DNA from: Lineus longissimus
Lineage: Eukaryota; Nemertea; Pilidiophora; Heteronemertea; Lineidae
Length of the DNA stretch: 64,000 nucleotides
Direction: 5' to 3'
Assembly (NCBI RefSeq): GCF_910592395.1
Contig: NC_088310.1
Span: 5,649,501 to 5,713,500 of the forward strand
Of the stretch, positions 48,382-60,761 are shown in pieces. Under the pieces are notes generated by a model that saw nothing but the letters and a program-made list of their open reading frames with translations, searched no databases and had not been told where the DNA came from. A program made the position numbers and the translations under genes. Numbering within the stretch: the first letter of the stretch is position 1; each line of letters begins with the position of its first letter.

Positions 48382-50796
48382 ATGCCTGGACTAAAACGAA
48401 AAGCATCAACAATGTCAACCAGAAGTGCTTCGACAGCCTCGACCGACATGCCCGGACTGAAAAGGACCAGATCATCAACCAAAGGCGATGCGTCGCCATC
48501 GCCAGCTAAACGCGCGCAGTTCAATGGAGGAGCAGCGGCAGCTGGACCATTTCCCACCGGGCCTGGTGGACCAATGGAGATCGTGTTCTCCTTTGATACA
48601 ACTGGCTCCATGTCGAGCTGTCTGATGGAGGTCAGAAAGAACCTAACCAACATGATCAGCCGTCTGCAAAAGGATATCCCCGGTCTCCGAATCGCTGTGT
48701 TTGCTCATGGTGACTACTGCGATGTACGTAATTACGTCACGAAATACGTGGACTTTACGACTGACGTCACGAAACTTGTAGATTTCGTCAACAATGTTAG
48801 CTCCACCGGTGGCGGAGATTCGGATGAGTGCTACGAGTTGGTTCTGTACGAGGTTCGAACCAAGCTCTCTTGGAGTCCTGGGACGCAGAGGTCACTTGTT
48901 ATGATTGGGGACGCTAACCCACACGGCGTGTCATATCCTGAGAATACGCTCAAGTTAGATTGGAAAAAAGAAACGGATAAACTCGCCGCAGAGGTAAGTT
49001 TACACTTTTGATGTTATGCTGTCATACCAATCAGACAAAAGTCATAGGTTATTAGAATGGATTAAAGATGGCATCAGACTTGGTATAATATAGCTCCAAA
49101 TATCATTCCAAAACACCTTGTATCACCAAACACAACTCGGTTAAAGCTGACCTTTCGTCTGGGCACCTCCGATTCGGTCTACATTTAGCTCCACCCTCAC
49201 GGCGCTTGGTCAGTCAGATAATCAACGCAAATGAGGTATCAATTCCTTTAACCATACAGAGTCCTTCATTGGATTATGATTTTTTGCCGCTTGCCTTACG
49301 ATGGGTTGCATTGTTGCTTTCCAGGCAGTACATATTTACGGTGTTAACTGTAGTGCTACCGGCAATGCTGTGGATTTCTACAAATCTCTCGCCTCGAAGA
49401 CAGACGGAAAATACCTCGAATTGAAGGCCTGGGACAACATCTTTGACATGATGATGGCAATCTGCTACAGGGAACATGGAGCAGATTTCTTTATGGTAAG
49501 CAGATACCCTTATAAAAAAAACGAGTGGTCAACTTGCTAATTGCAGGCAGGTAGCCTTTGTTGGAGACATTCGAGTCAGCAGCAACATCGAAGTTTCATT
49601 CTAACAAAACAGTACATCATTGATAATTACTGGGTGTCAGAATGTTTGTAAGAGTAGTTTCCAAAAAGTAGTCGATGGTGAAATAGCTCATTTTCTCCTC
49701 TTCAGGCATACGAACACGAAGTTCGTTCTCGCGGCCCCGCGGTCTCGCACGAGGTGGACGCCATGTTGAGAACGTTGAGGCATTCCGATGATGATGATGG
49801 TTCGGATAGCGATGGGACTACTGGTGCTGCAGCGACAACATGTACGACGGCTGTTCCGGTCGGACTAGTCACCCCAACGAAGACGAAAAAGCCATCATTG
49901 CTGATCAAAAAGAAACTGGTGCGTTTTTCTCTCTGTGACTGTCCTTCCGGCCTCACTTAACTTTTACAAACGACCCAGAATGGTGGCAAGTTTCATTGAT
50001 TTGTCTAATGTGTGTGAATGGCGTTTTTAATAGCTCAGCATCTCCGTGCCAACAGCCCAAACGTTGTACATTACAACATATTGTTCATTGTGCACACAGA
50101 CTTGCAAATTTTATTTTTATTATCTTTTACTGGAGAGAGATACATACGTAACAGTTTCACGACTCTTTACAGCTACCAGCTCTAAAGAAGAAAACAACAA
50201 CAACCAAGCCACTGAAGAAGAAGCCATCAGCAGTGAAAACAAAACCTACTGCTGTGAAGAAAGTTTTCCGCGAGAGACTTGGAAAGCATCCGCTCGCGTC
50301 GTCCCTGGATTGGTCAAGATGGCAGCTTATGATCAGCAACGCAAAGCCAACCAACCGATTGGCAAAAAAATGGATTCCTGCTCGGTCGGGCGCGCCTGGA
50401 TTTAGAAGGATTGGACTTTTCAATGGTGAAACTCAGAAACCAGCAATATATGAAGTAGGTGTCAAATTACCCGAATCTCGCAAAATAAGTGGTGTGTATT
50501 TCCGCCCAAGCAATGGGTTTGAGTTGCGGTGCCATCTTGATACTTATCTGTTCCGACATGAGCACCTGACCGCACAAATCAATGACGTTGTCAACAACAA
50601 GTGTGACGTTTATATCAGGCGGGCAGTGCTGCCTCCAACGGTAGATATTGACGGTGCAATGCTCTCGGGACCTTTTCAAATCAGAGACTATGTCAGGAAG
50701 CACGTTGAATATGCTTGGAATAAGCGTATCTACGGCAAGAGGCGACACAGGGTAGTTATCAAGAAGGGGATCAGGATTTCCAGTGACAAATTTTGA
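48382..50796 (+). CDS. VWA-domain protein with basic Lys-rich linker and novel C-terminal module, 539 aa
   Basis: Four phase-0 exons: 48382-48993, 49325-49495, 49706-49918 and 50173-50796 (TGA). The N-terminus is basic and Ser-rich, with the motif MPGLKRK repeated as MPGLKRTRS about 22 residues later, a likely nuclear signal. Residues about 66-260 form a von Willebrand factor A domain. Its metal-site motif is FDTTGSMSSC, close to the DTTGSM version seen in VWA domains linked to alpha-kinases, followed by FAHGDYCD and SSTGGGDSDECYE. A Ser/Asp stretch and a very Lys/Thr-rich linker (LPALKKKTTTTKPLKKK) follow. The last ~170 residues form a module I cannot name (GAPGFRRIGLFNGETQKPAI, later RIRISSDKF-like basic end). 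No kinase domain or transmembrane segment is present. A Mg2+-dependent protein-binding role is inferred. Confidence 0.9.
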
Positions 50797-50935
50797 AATA
50801 TTTGTAACGGTTTAATCTAAATGAGCATCATATTACTGTATAAGTAAGACTTTCTCATCTTGAACTGTATCGAGATAAAGCTATTAGGTTCTCCAGTATT
50901 GTTGAAGTGCAATTTGTGTTGGATATAGATATACA

Positions 50936-50941
50936 AATAAA
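50936..50941 (+). terminator. AATAAA polyadenylation signal of the VWA gene
   Basis: This is a canonical hexamer 140 bases after the VWA stop codon, in a normal position for 3' end formation. Confidence 0.65.
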
Positions 50942-52204
50942 ACTTTCACATTCTGTATCTAAATATTATGTGTTGAGATGAGCATAATGCATCGTCATGT
51001 ATCATTAGTACAATTGTATATACGTACAAGTACATTATCGGATCTTATTAACGTTTAGCAGCAACAATAAAAAACCTCGTCACGAAGTGAGGATGCTCTG
51101 TTATTTTCAGTCATTATGGTTCGTGGTACTCCGAGACTGTAAATAATTTAAACTGCCGTCACCAGCCACAACGACTGGAAACATGACAGCAGCTCTTCAT
51201 CATGTGATTGGGAAGTCCTGATTAGCCAACAAAAATGAAGATCAAAACTCGAGGCCCGCTGACAACACTCTTCAAATATCATTATCAGATGAGTGTTCCT
51301 AGTTTTGATGGAGTTTTTATCTACATTTGTCTGTTGAAGTTGTAAATAGCGAAATAGTTGATAGCGGTTTGTTTGTTTCTGCGACATTGTTGTGCTCAAT
51401 TTGTAAATGTTGTAAATGTAATAATAAAAGAAAAAACTTGGATATATCAGATCTTCGTGTTATTTTTCCGATTGGAGAATCATTACCGATGATAACATAT
51501 CGTAAGCTTTAGGTGCACATTGGACAACATGAACCACTTCAGCTGGCATTTTCCCATTTTTTGGCAATTCAGTAATCATTCTCCAAGCATCGTCATTGGC
51601 AAATATCGTTGACAAGGAAGTCTAAGTGGCTCTGAATTTCTAACGCAAGGCAGCACTGAACTAGACCGGGAAAGTGTTCAATGATGGGAGCTACTCCTGT
51701 GGAGTGGAAGGTGGCTGGGCAGCCTTTAAGTTTACCCAGTCTACGAACTATCCCAGAATTACGCGTATGCTTGTCTCTTTCTAGGTAAAACGTATCTCTG
51801 CGCGTGAGTAGGGAGATGCGTATGTATGCCCATACAAATTCTTAGTGTTTATCATTTCTTGCTTCGTATACATGCAAGGACCCATCGTCAATACTAATCA
51901 GCGCCAGATTTATAAAGTACAACCAGTCAAAGTTAACTACCAAAATATTCTTTCTTTTGGAGGCCAAGGCTAAAATATATGTTGAGAAAGCTGAAAGAAG
52001 TCGATACAAGTATCATTCAATGCTGTCTACTCAATTCTAACTAACAAGCGTTATGCTCCATTAATTGTCAATGAAACCACATGGTCTTTGATAGCACGAA
52101 AGAAATATGTACCCCACTAAGCAATTGAACTTCAAATTCATATGAACCTTCAAAGTGTTCAGTGGGCATGCTGTTGAGGAATCACTGGTGAAGAGGATAG
52201 AGAT
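50942..52204. other. Intergenic gap, no gene seen
   Basis: This AT-rich stretch contains only short accidental frames (such as 51148-51399) and a further AATAAA near 51423. It should include the promoter of the gene starting at 52205. Confidence 0.4.
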
Positions 52205-54542
52205 GGCAGGTAGGTAATTTGTTTGGTACTGAAATTAGTAATTGCTTCGCGTTCGTGATTGCTGTTCAACGAGATGACAAAAAAGGAGAGAATGATCGTG
52301 GCCATGTAATACATGTATCTTGTAGACCATCAAAGGAAATTCTAAGGGAGGTGACGCATTCTATTCAATCAGCATTTTGCTATGGCTCTTCGCCACACTT
52401 ACATACTTTCCTTGCCATGTGTCTACTCTAGCTGGGCAAAGATTCCCGGGCGGACGGCGAGGCCCACGCCGAGGAAGTGAGTGACATAGCACCCCACCCT
52501 TCACATAATACTAGATCCGCCCCTGGTATAGCCTACATCCTTGTATACCTTTATACATTTCCATGGTCGACATATTTTGCAGGTTACAGTTGGACACATT
52601 CAAGCCAAGAAAGGGACCCCAGGAAAAGAAACATGGCCTGGGCAACTCCTCCCTCATCCGCCGGGAGGAGTCGGTCGGGCCACAGGGGGTATGACGGATA
52701 TGAAGCATACACAAGAACGACGGGGCAGAGATACAACTCTTCTGAGGTTGAACGTATGCAATTTGCTCTCTCAGTGTAATGTAGAGCTGAGCCAAGTTTT
52801 TTTAAACAGAACGAAAGCACTTCCTGTTAGATCTCTTAAGGTTCTGGTTAAGAATCTACATTGTCGTGGTTTGATGTATCTAATGATTTTGATATCAAGA
52901 GCCATCTAAAGCATAATATTTTCCGCAGGAAAGTTTCAGACATTTGGTTTTGTGTGATAGAGGGTCTATTTGGGGGGTCTACTTGATGGACGTAGTCCGC
53001 TGAACGAGAGCAATCAAAACTGTTTCCCGGCGTTCGAGGCAGGCCACTCGATAGCATGGTTCAGTCGAATCGGGGCCTGATGGCTAACTCCCAATGACCT
53101 AATCATCCGTCGTTTTCGTTACAGAGTCGTATCCTAGTTATTCTCAGTCATCAAACCCAGGGAAAGATATATGGGACTCAAGACCGCCGGTTAGACCCCA
53201 GAGTGCCTCGGGTAAACGTTTTGTTTTTGAGATGTCTTCTTTTCAATAAAAATCACCTCCGGTCCAGCAGGCTCATAAAGGTGTCACTCCGGCCAGCTTT
53301 GGAAAATGCCTCTTCTTCTCGAAGCAGAACACTAGAACTGGACACTGTAAGACCTATCCTCCTCTGTGCTGCACCATATTGCTTTCAGAAGTCCTGAAAT
53401 AACGACAACCTTGCCTAAGCAATACTCTCCTTCAAAGTGACAAGCTATCCAGGTTGACCACTGTCCTTGGGTACCGCCTAATGATGTCTTCATGCAACTG
53501 ACGACTGTATACCTTGCTTTATTTTCAGTGCCTGGTAGGCCAGAAAGAAGCTTTATCCGACGAAGCTCTGGATTAGACCGGATACCAGAAGCTTCAGCTC
53601 AGGACAAATGTAAGTCATCTCAACCGGTCTTGTTTGATGACCCGCTCATTGAATTAATTTGTGTAACAAATTTGCAAATTTGCGACAGCTCGAAGGGTTC
53701 CTCGCCTGACTCAATGATGTGCGAGTAAGAAAACGACAAACGTATTGCGTTCCTTCATGCACCATGTCCCCTATAGGCCCTATAGATGGAAAGACCAAAA
53801 ACAACATTGTTTCTTCGACACGACGAACAGAAAAAAGTACCATATATGCCTTTGTTTTCTCTTGAAAGATTCTCCAGTCTACAGAACAACATTCGAGGAG
53901 ACATACCTTGTCCCTAAAGAACCGGCCAATTCTCACATAGCCCCTGATCGACCGTGGACTGCAGGACCTAGGATTAGTACCAAAGGTGGGTATCAGGGCC
54001 TGCAAGTTGTCCAAAACGTTATGTCACTACATATACATGTAACTTAGAGTTGAATTAACATGGCGTTATCCCTTTAGCTATGCCCGTTAAAGTTTAACGT
54101 GAGGTTATAGTTAACGTTAAGTTTGTAGTAACTTGTTTAGGACAACTGAAAAAGATGGATGGTTAAAGTGATCTTAACCCGGCTTAGCACTGATTGGGTC
54201 GATTAGAATTTCATTACAACTACATGTAACTTCATCCGACCAGGGGTCATGGATATCAGATCTCGGGTCACACAGGAGGCCTCAGGCTATATCACTTCCG
54301 CGGCCCAAAATAATTGCAGTGCGATCATTCAGGCATAATTTGCATCAAGGAAATACTGTTAATATTTGCGCTTGAGAGAGCGATGAGAAAAATTTCAATC
54401 CTGCACTTTGTCTGAGAGAGAAGTCGTTTTTCCTACTGCTCTCTCTTGATCTCTTTCAGATTTCGAGTTGTTTAAAGACAGGGTTCAAGTAGACTGCCGG
54501 CCGGAACGGCATCAGTATAACCGCTGGCATCATTATGATTAA
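52205..54542 (+). CDS. Small Ser/Arg/Tyr-rich protein of unknown family, 181 aa
   Basis: Six exons join without a break in phase: 52205-52211 (ATGGCAG, then gtaggt), 52583-52753, 53125-53211, 53529-53609, 53869-53985 and 54460-54542 (TAA). Every junction is phase 1, which is strong internal support. The protein starts MAGYSWTHSSQERDPRKRN and is largely disordered, rich in Ser, Arg, Pro and Tyr in its first half. The second half looks more conserved: SPVYRTTFEETYLVPKEP, then APDRPWTAGPRISTKDFELF, ending PERHQYNRWHHYD. I do not recognise it. Small size, Pro/Tyr/Trp-rich repeats without a globular core and lack of membrane segments resemble short axonemal or microtubule-associated proteins, but that is only an impression. 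The exon 2 donor (GAAC|gtatgc) and exon 5 acceptor (cttgaaag) are the weakest sites. Confidence 0.65.
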
Positions 54543-56324
54543 AATAATGGACTCTTCTATGGATTAATGATAGTTGCTGAGTTACAAAAGAAATACATTG
54601 TCCTCACGGACCCAATTTAGCAGACAGTTGCCGATCCCGATTCTCGACCCCGGGATAGACGTGACTTTCTCGGAAGGATTTTACAGTGAGTCATTTATTA
54701 ATCAAAGTCTATATTGGAGCAAGCGACACAAGACGGTATCCTCAACAACGGCCACATGGCTCCACTAAAACGCAGCGCAAACGAGCGATTTATGTCGCTG
54801 CTATACTGCGATTATTATCACTACTGTGTCCGACAAAAAGATATCTCTTGTGTAACGTGAAGTCCTGAAACTACATTGCATTATCTTTGCCCCAATTGAT
54901 CTGTTGACATATAATAATATCATGTTAATAAAAAACCGATTCATTCTGTTAAACAATGAATTTAATCTAGTTAATTGAGTTTATGACCCAATATAATCGA
55001 GACTAAAATAACCGGGCAAAGTCCAAGTCACACAACATAGACATATGGATGGACAGTTGTCGGAGAGATTTCGTTCATGGTCACCCCTCAACCGTATATA
55101 GTTGTTGAGTTGGTAAGATGGTTTATGATAGGCAGGTTTCGCAACCCCTGCACAAGAAAGTACGAACTACGCCAGCGTCTTTCGTGTCATCTTCAAGTCA
55201 TTTCGCCACACTAATCACCTTCTACGTGTATGTACTTAGTTCTTTGAACGCGAGTTAGGTCAATAGCATCCCGCGAAGTTACTATTTATAGCTCACAAGG
55301 TCATTTGCATAAGATATTGATGACGTTTTTGTCACGTGACAGTCGGACATCGACACTTATTTCTACGCATTTGAGCTTATTTCAAAGTCAATTATCTTTG
55401 ACCCTGCATTGTTTTTAGCATGAATGATACCATAGAGTCAGAGAGAGAAATATTCAGAACAATTATGTAGTATTTCCAACACTCGGACATGTGCCAGATT
55501 GAATCTAACTGCCCTAGTTAGAAAGCCTGAATCCATTACGAAACCGCATGTTTGTCCGACATTGCCTGTAATTCAGCGATGGGGAAATAGAGGGCAGCAG
55601 CTGCAGTGACGTCATCTTCGCGGAATGCTATTCCCAAAAAAAGTCGTCGGGTCAGGTCGATTTGTATACTTCATATGCTTCGTCGTTACCTAGCTCTTCG
55701 CGTAGGTTTGCGAAACCTGCCTATTTTCGTCACCTTTTGTTTTTGAAGAGTACCTTGGTTCCTCTTGCTACTAAGTATGAAGCTGATTTACGAGCCTCGC
55801 GTAAATGACACCACAAACCTTTATACTTCGTGAAACCTGCTGTTGTTTTCTTCTCGAAAACTGAACAAATGCATTGACCAAATCGAGATTCACCATGGAA
55901 ACACCACGCCCGACACAGACCGCCTGAACACAAAAATCGATGCGCCATGTGTTAACCATATTTACATATTCACAATGCGCTCGAAATACGGCATTCCACT
56001 CCAAATGTAGGCCATACTCACTATTGAGTATTTTGATGTACGGTACATCAAAAAGTATCACCCAACAACATGTAGAATGAATGCAGCGCGTTTATAGAAT
56101 CGTTGGATGTAGGAGAAACCACTGCAGTGTTAATAGACTCGACAGAAAGGAATATCCTACAGGTATTGTTGTGTAGATTGTATACCTCAAAGAACCAGTG
56201 CTTCGATCGAGCGGATGTCATGTTGTTCAGACCTATAGATCTAGCTGGGACATCTTTTTTCAAAATGACATCTATCAAGCGTTATCTGTATGTATACATG
56301 AACTTCATTTAGTAGGTATAAAAG
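54543..56324. other. Intergenic gap, no gene seen
   Basis: Short frames at 54574-54768 and 55771-56061 have no domain or splice support. The right end is the presumed promoter and 5' UTR of the ethanolamine kinase-like gene. Confidence 0.4.
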
Positions 56325-59205
56325 ATGACTGAAAACTCTGGCTGTCCTGAAATCGACATCCACGTAGACAAGGGCGACTACGAAAAGGATGTTCTGCAGA
56401 TAATCAAGATAATACGACCAGAGTGGACTACATGTTGCATAACTATTAAGGTAAGGAATTGCGCTTATTATGTTCAACTGTGACTGTGATGTCGGTATAC
56501 CTAGAAGGTCTCAGTGATGTAGAAGTCGGGGGTTGTTTGCATTTACCGTTCGATAAGTTAAGACATTTTGTAATTTTGCATCATGGATCGAATGAAGCAT
56601 CAACCCGTGATTTCCCATCCTCAGATCAGGTTTTTGCTATACTCCTACCTCGTATACAAATACCTCGTTTGAAATATCGAGAGGGGAGTACATGTATATT
56701 GAAAATCACCACTGGTAACGTCAGGATGATGATTTCCCGGCGTCAGGATGGTGAAACATAGGAAATTATTTCTCTTTCAGCCAATGAACCAAGGGAACAT
56801 TAATCTGATGCTGCTGTGTCACACCGGGACTGAGGACGAGACAGCCATTGTGGTGCGGATGTTTGGGGTAGCCCTCGAGGACCTCATTCACAGGGGCAAT
56901 GAACTGGCAATGGCAAAGTGTTGTGGCGAGATAGGACTCGGGCCGAAAGTCTACTGTTCTTTTAACAATGGATTCTGCTCGGCTTACCTCCCAGGGAAGA
57001 CGTTTGGCTGGTTGGAACACCCTTTCAAGGACATTGAAAATGCTAGGTAGGAGGACCATTCAACATCATCATCATCGTCATTCAGGCGTCCTGCCCTTAC
57101 GTGTCCTTGTAAGACTATGTGACAGACAAGCCGGTCGCATCGGCTATTTGAATAGTTATTTTTTTGCCGCGCTGCGTTAGAAATAAAAAGTCGTCGATGC
57201 AACGCTCTAAGAGTCTGTCATCGCCTGGGCTTCGCCGTGGTTTTTACCCGCTCTTCTGCCTATAGTAGTTCCACAACATCGCCCTTTAGCTCTGCAAGTC
57301 TAGAGTAACCAGCCTACTCAAAGGATCCAGCGAGGTGCAATTTTTGCATACCGTATGCTTTGAATCTAGTGTTATAATGAATGTCATCTCTAATCGGCAG
57401 AATCGTTGCGAAGACCATTGCGAGGTACCACTGCCGGAAAACGATGGAAGCAGCACGGGCCTATAATATCGGTAATGGCATGGACCTGGCTGAAGCGGCA
57501 GAGAAAATACTCATTGGATGGCCAGTCAAGTTCAGTGACCCAGAATTACATGAACTGTGAGTAGAAAATGAAATCTAAGAAATTCAATAGTAATTTGGTG
57601 GCTAATTTGAAATTGGACGCCATATTTGATCGAACGCCTACCGATATCATCTTTTTATTCACCTACACATATACCAACTGGTAACTTCGTTCACCTTTGT
57701 ATTTCATTACTCAGATTTTACAAGGATCTTCCTGACAAGGAAGAACTACTAGAGGAACTACACTTCATAAAATACGTCATTGACAACATGGGCCTGCCAA
57801 GGGTCCTGAATCACGGGGATCTTAATCCGACCAATTTCGTATATAACGAAAATACTGGTAAGTAAGCTTGAAGAATTGCAACTGATGCGTGCTTATCGCC
57901 GGGTACGTCCGTGCATGGGTTCGCGAGGTCTATATACGTGTCATCGGGAAAACAATTATCATTCGGTGGTGGTGTGATTTTTGTCAGCATTGGTCAAAAA
58001 TGCATGTACTGTACATTGTATCTTGCTTTAACAATGTCATTGTATGTGTATAGTATCTTTTATGATCTATGTTGCAGGAGTGATGACGTTCGTAGATTAT
58101 GAGATGTGTGGGTTTAGAATTCAGATCGAAGACTTGACTAAGTTCTTGTTGAACACGTCAATAGGTGGGTAAGATCTGCTAGGCTTTCCTAGGCTGGCCT
58201 TGTTCTTTTTAACTAAATCTTTGGATGGTTTTTGCATTTAATATAATGTATCATCAGTTAATTGGTCTCGAAAAGCTCAAAAATGGCTGATGTCGACACA
58301 TTTTACTCATCTTATCAATGGAAACGATTGAAATTGTGGATTGAAACTGAACTTTTTGACCTTTTGAGAAGTAGCTCAGACTCAGCGATTTTTACTCCCT
58401 TTTTACAGCTTTAACAGAGAGTGACATAGAAAAGCATAACCATAGCCCGGAGTTCGTGAGGGCTTTCATCAGGGCTTATCTCGAGGAGTTGAGGCGTTTG
58501 GATGGAAACGAAGAAATCGTCAATCAGGAAGAGGTGGAGAAATACAGAGTCTTTGCAGAAAAATTCTACCTGGTAATAACTGATAACACGCTTGAAAAGG
58601 ACGTCAGCACTATTAAGGTTTTTGGGCCGAGTTGTATTCTTACAGGGGCACTAAGGCGTAATATATTGTCCTTTGCTTTTCAGATCATGCAGTTCATTCA
58701 TATGATGTTATTGCCACAATTTGTAAACACAGTCGGATCTGACAAGATCAGCTACCGCTCCTTTATAACGTGAGTATAACGGAATTTCATCGACTAGTTT
58801 GTGACTTTCAACATCTTCTGCGAATAAGTACCAATAAGGGGCAAAATCTCAGCCCGTACTTCCAAATATGCTTACTGCTATAGTACTTTCTGCCACATTC
58901 CACAAAGGTGAGATATCACTCTGGCATGTATATCTCTACTGATAGTCCATGCAGCTGCAGCTAAAAAAGTTGCTTACAAACGTGATTGATACTGAATATA
59001 TTCGGTAGTAAAGAGAACCTCAGGAGTGCATAGACTATGACTGACCTACACTGTTGATGAATGATCGGCAGGTCAGAATCAGAATATTGTTAGGACGTAT
59101 CCCTCCCCAAAAATAATTTTAATGGTATATTTCTCTGTTTCTTTCAGCTGTTATAAAATTCGACTGAAATATTACTACGAAAACAAGAATAGGGTGCTAA
59201 GATGA
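56325..59205 (+). CDS. Choline/ethanolamine kinase family protein, 319 aa
   Basis: The family phosphorylates choline or ethanolamine with ATP, the first step of the Kennedy pathway to phosphatidylcholine or phosphatidylethanolamine. Eight exons close in phase: 56325-56450, 56781-57046, 57401-57556, 57715-57857, 58078-58164, 58409-58572, 58684-58769 and 59148-59205 (TGA). The nucleotide loop region is ITIKPMNQGNINLMLL (family GxTN), followed by AIVVRMFG, where Arg/Lys contacts ATP. The catalytic Brenner motif is HGDLNPTNFVYN (His174, Asp176, Asn181) and the metal-binding Asp195 lies in FVDYEMCGF. The overall order and N-terminal half fit ethanolamine kinase. However, HGD replaces the usual HND and the protein is shorter than human ETNK1 at its N-terminus. 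Substrate is therefore uncertain; it is probably a cytosolic ETNK-like paralogue. Confidence 0.88.
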
Positions 59206-60613
59206 CGTGACTCTGGTTTAAAGTGTATACTTGTGGCGGCACACTGAGTTCATGAAAGGACTCGACTCATTGGATACCGGACCTTACTTACACATAAATC
59301 ACACTGCCCCTTCGTACATGCACTGTCGGATGGAGCCCAGCCAGTCCATTTGTTGGGTTGTTTCAGTGTTTGTCATATAGCGGGTATCCTTCTATATTGT
59401 GTGGTTAATTGACCTATTTGCAAGAAAATCACAGACAAAGAAGTGAGCATCTATATTCACAGTCACTGGGTTCTTTTAAATTCAGATTTCCACTTGATAT
59501 TTTGTCAATGTACATGTAAATATAATACATGTACCTTATACAATGTTTTACAATAAAAAAATAGCCTGAAATGTCAAAAGTGAATATTTTTCAGTCTTTT
59601 TCTTCATGTGGGCTCTCCTATACTTCACCAATTACTAATGATGTATGATACAGCGCTTACAACTGATATTGCAGTGATAAAATTGAGCCGGCAATGACCT
59701 CCATCAATATACATGTTCTTCTAATAAAAAAACCCGATCGATACACATAGCGTCATGTTCCGACCGTAGTATACGTACTCTCTTCATTTTTATAAGGTCA
59801 CTGGCTGGTTAAATATGAATTCCCGGGTATAAGGGTGAAGCCGAGAACTCTAGTCCACTGGTTTATGAGACAACCGAAAGCGAGGCATTTATCTGCACTA
59901 GAGGCACCATTATGGATGGTACACTTTCAGTAAAAACTGCCAGAGATGCAGTCATCTGTAATCAATATGTAAAATGTCCGGACGGTAACCAGTCAGGGAA
60001 CGATCCCCGTTTTCCGAGTTGTCGCCAATGCCGGGAGTTTTCCCCTCGAAGCTTTCCGCCCTACATGGAGATCCCACGGAGTAGATCTACTGGTTGTGAC
60101 TCTATCCTCGGTGAGCGACTGAATGCATCAGGCAGGGTTACCCAGACGATGAAGCTGTGTGCCGACAAAAACTGCCTCGCAACGCATGCGAAAATTAGTA
60201 CATGTACTTGTGTGATACTACAAGTGGCGGCGCATGGTGGCAAGCAGGGGTATCATCTTTGGATCGGTACGCCCGAGTTGGCTCTTTTATATATATTCAA
60301 TGACTTTCTTGATTTTTCGATCGGTTCGATATACATGGTATTCCTCTGAAGTATATGCGACCATCTGTTCGAATCACTTGCATACAGGGCCAGGTGTATC
60401 GTTACAGCCTGTTTATATAATTAGCTTGTCAGCTCGTGTTGCTCCTATGATGAAATATACACGGCCTATAACTTGGCATACCCTTATACGTGTCAATGCA
60501 ACTGCACGAACACAAATTAAACTTTATCAGCTGCTATACACCACGTGGATCATGAAAAATTATTGATTACAATCGAATCGCTGGACTAGTTTTGTACCGA
60601 GAGGTGAAAGACT
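59206..60613. other. 3' UTR of the kinase gene and intergenic gap
   Basis: The AATAAA at 59552 probably ends the kinase transcript. An ATG-initiated 145-codon frame at 59912-60349 is Cys-rich (motifs such as CRQC and CTCVI) but has no recognised domain or splice support. I do not call it a gene. Confidence 0.4.
59552..59557 (+). terminator. AATAAA polyadenylation signal of the kinase gene
   Basis: This hexamer lies about 350 bases after the kinase stop codon and is followed by an A-rich then T-rich context. Confidence 0.6.
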
Positions 60614-60761
60614 ATGAAAAAAATAGCGGCAAAAAATAACAGGATTCCTATAGCGGCTGTTGGCTTTTTCAACACTTGTAAGCGGTTATTGATCATTGCG
60701 TGCATAGGAGTAGTACCTGGTGTCGGCGTTCCTGTGCTCTCTTTCGAAAAGACCGTTAAAG
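60614..60761 (+). CDS. Possible exon encoding a signal-anchor peptide, upstream of the LicD gene
   Basis: An ATG opens 49 codons (MKKIAAKNNRIPIAAV, then a hydrophobic stretch KRLLIIACIGVVPGVGVPVL) that run into a good donor (AAAG|gtaggt). It could be the first coding exon of an unplaced gene or an upstream exon of the LicD transcript. If spliced to the acceptor at 62442, it would continue in a different frame from LicD (open to 62779). Splicing is therefore unproven. Confidence 0.3.

Noticed and set aside
59912-60349. 145-codon ATG frame with many cysteines
   Set aside because: Cys spacing matches no domain I know, the C-terminal half looks like random hydrophobic sequence, and no splice sites or polyadenylation signal support it. 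It is worth keeping if transcripts appear.
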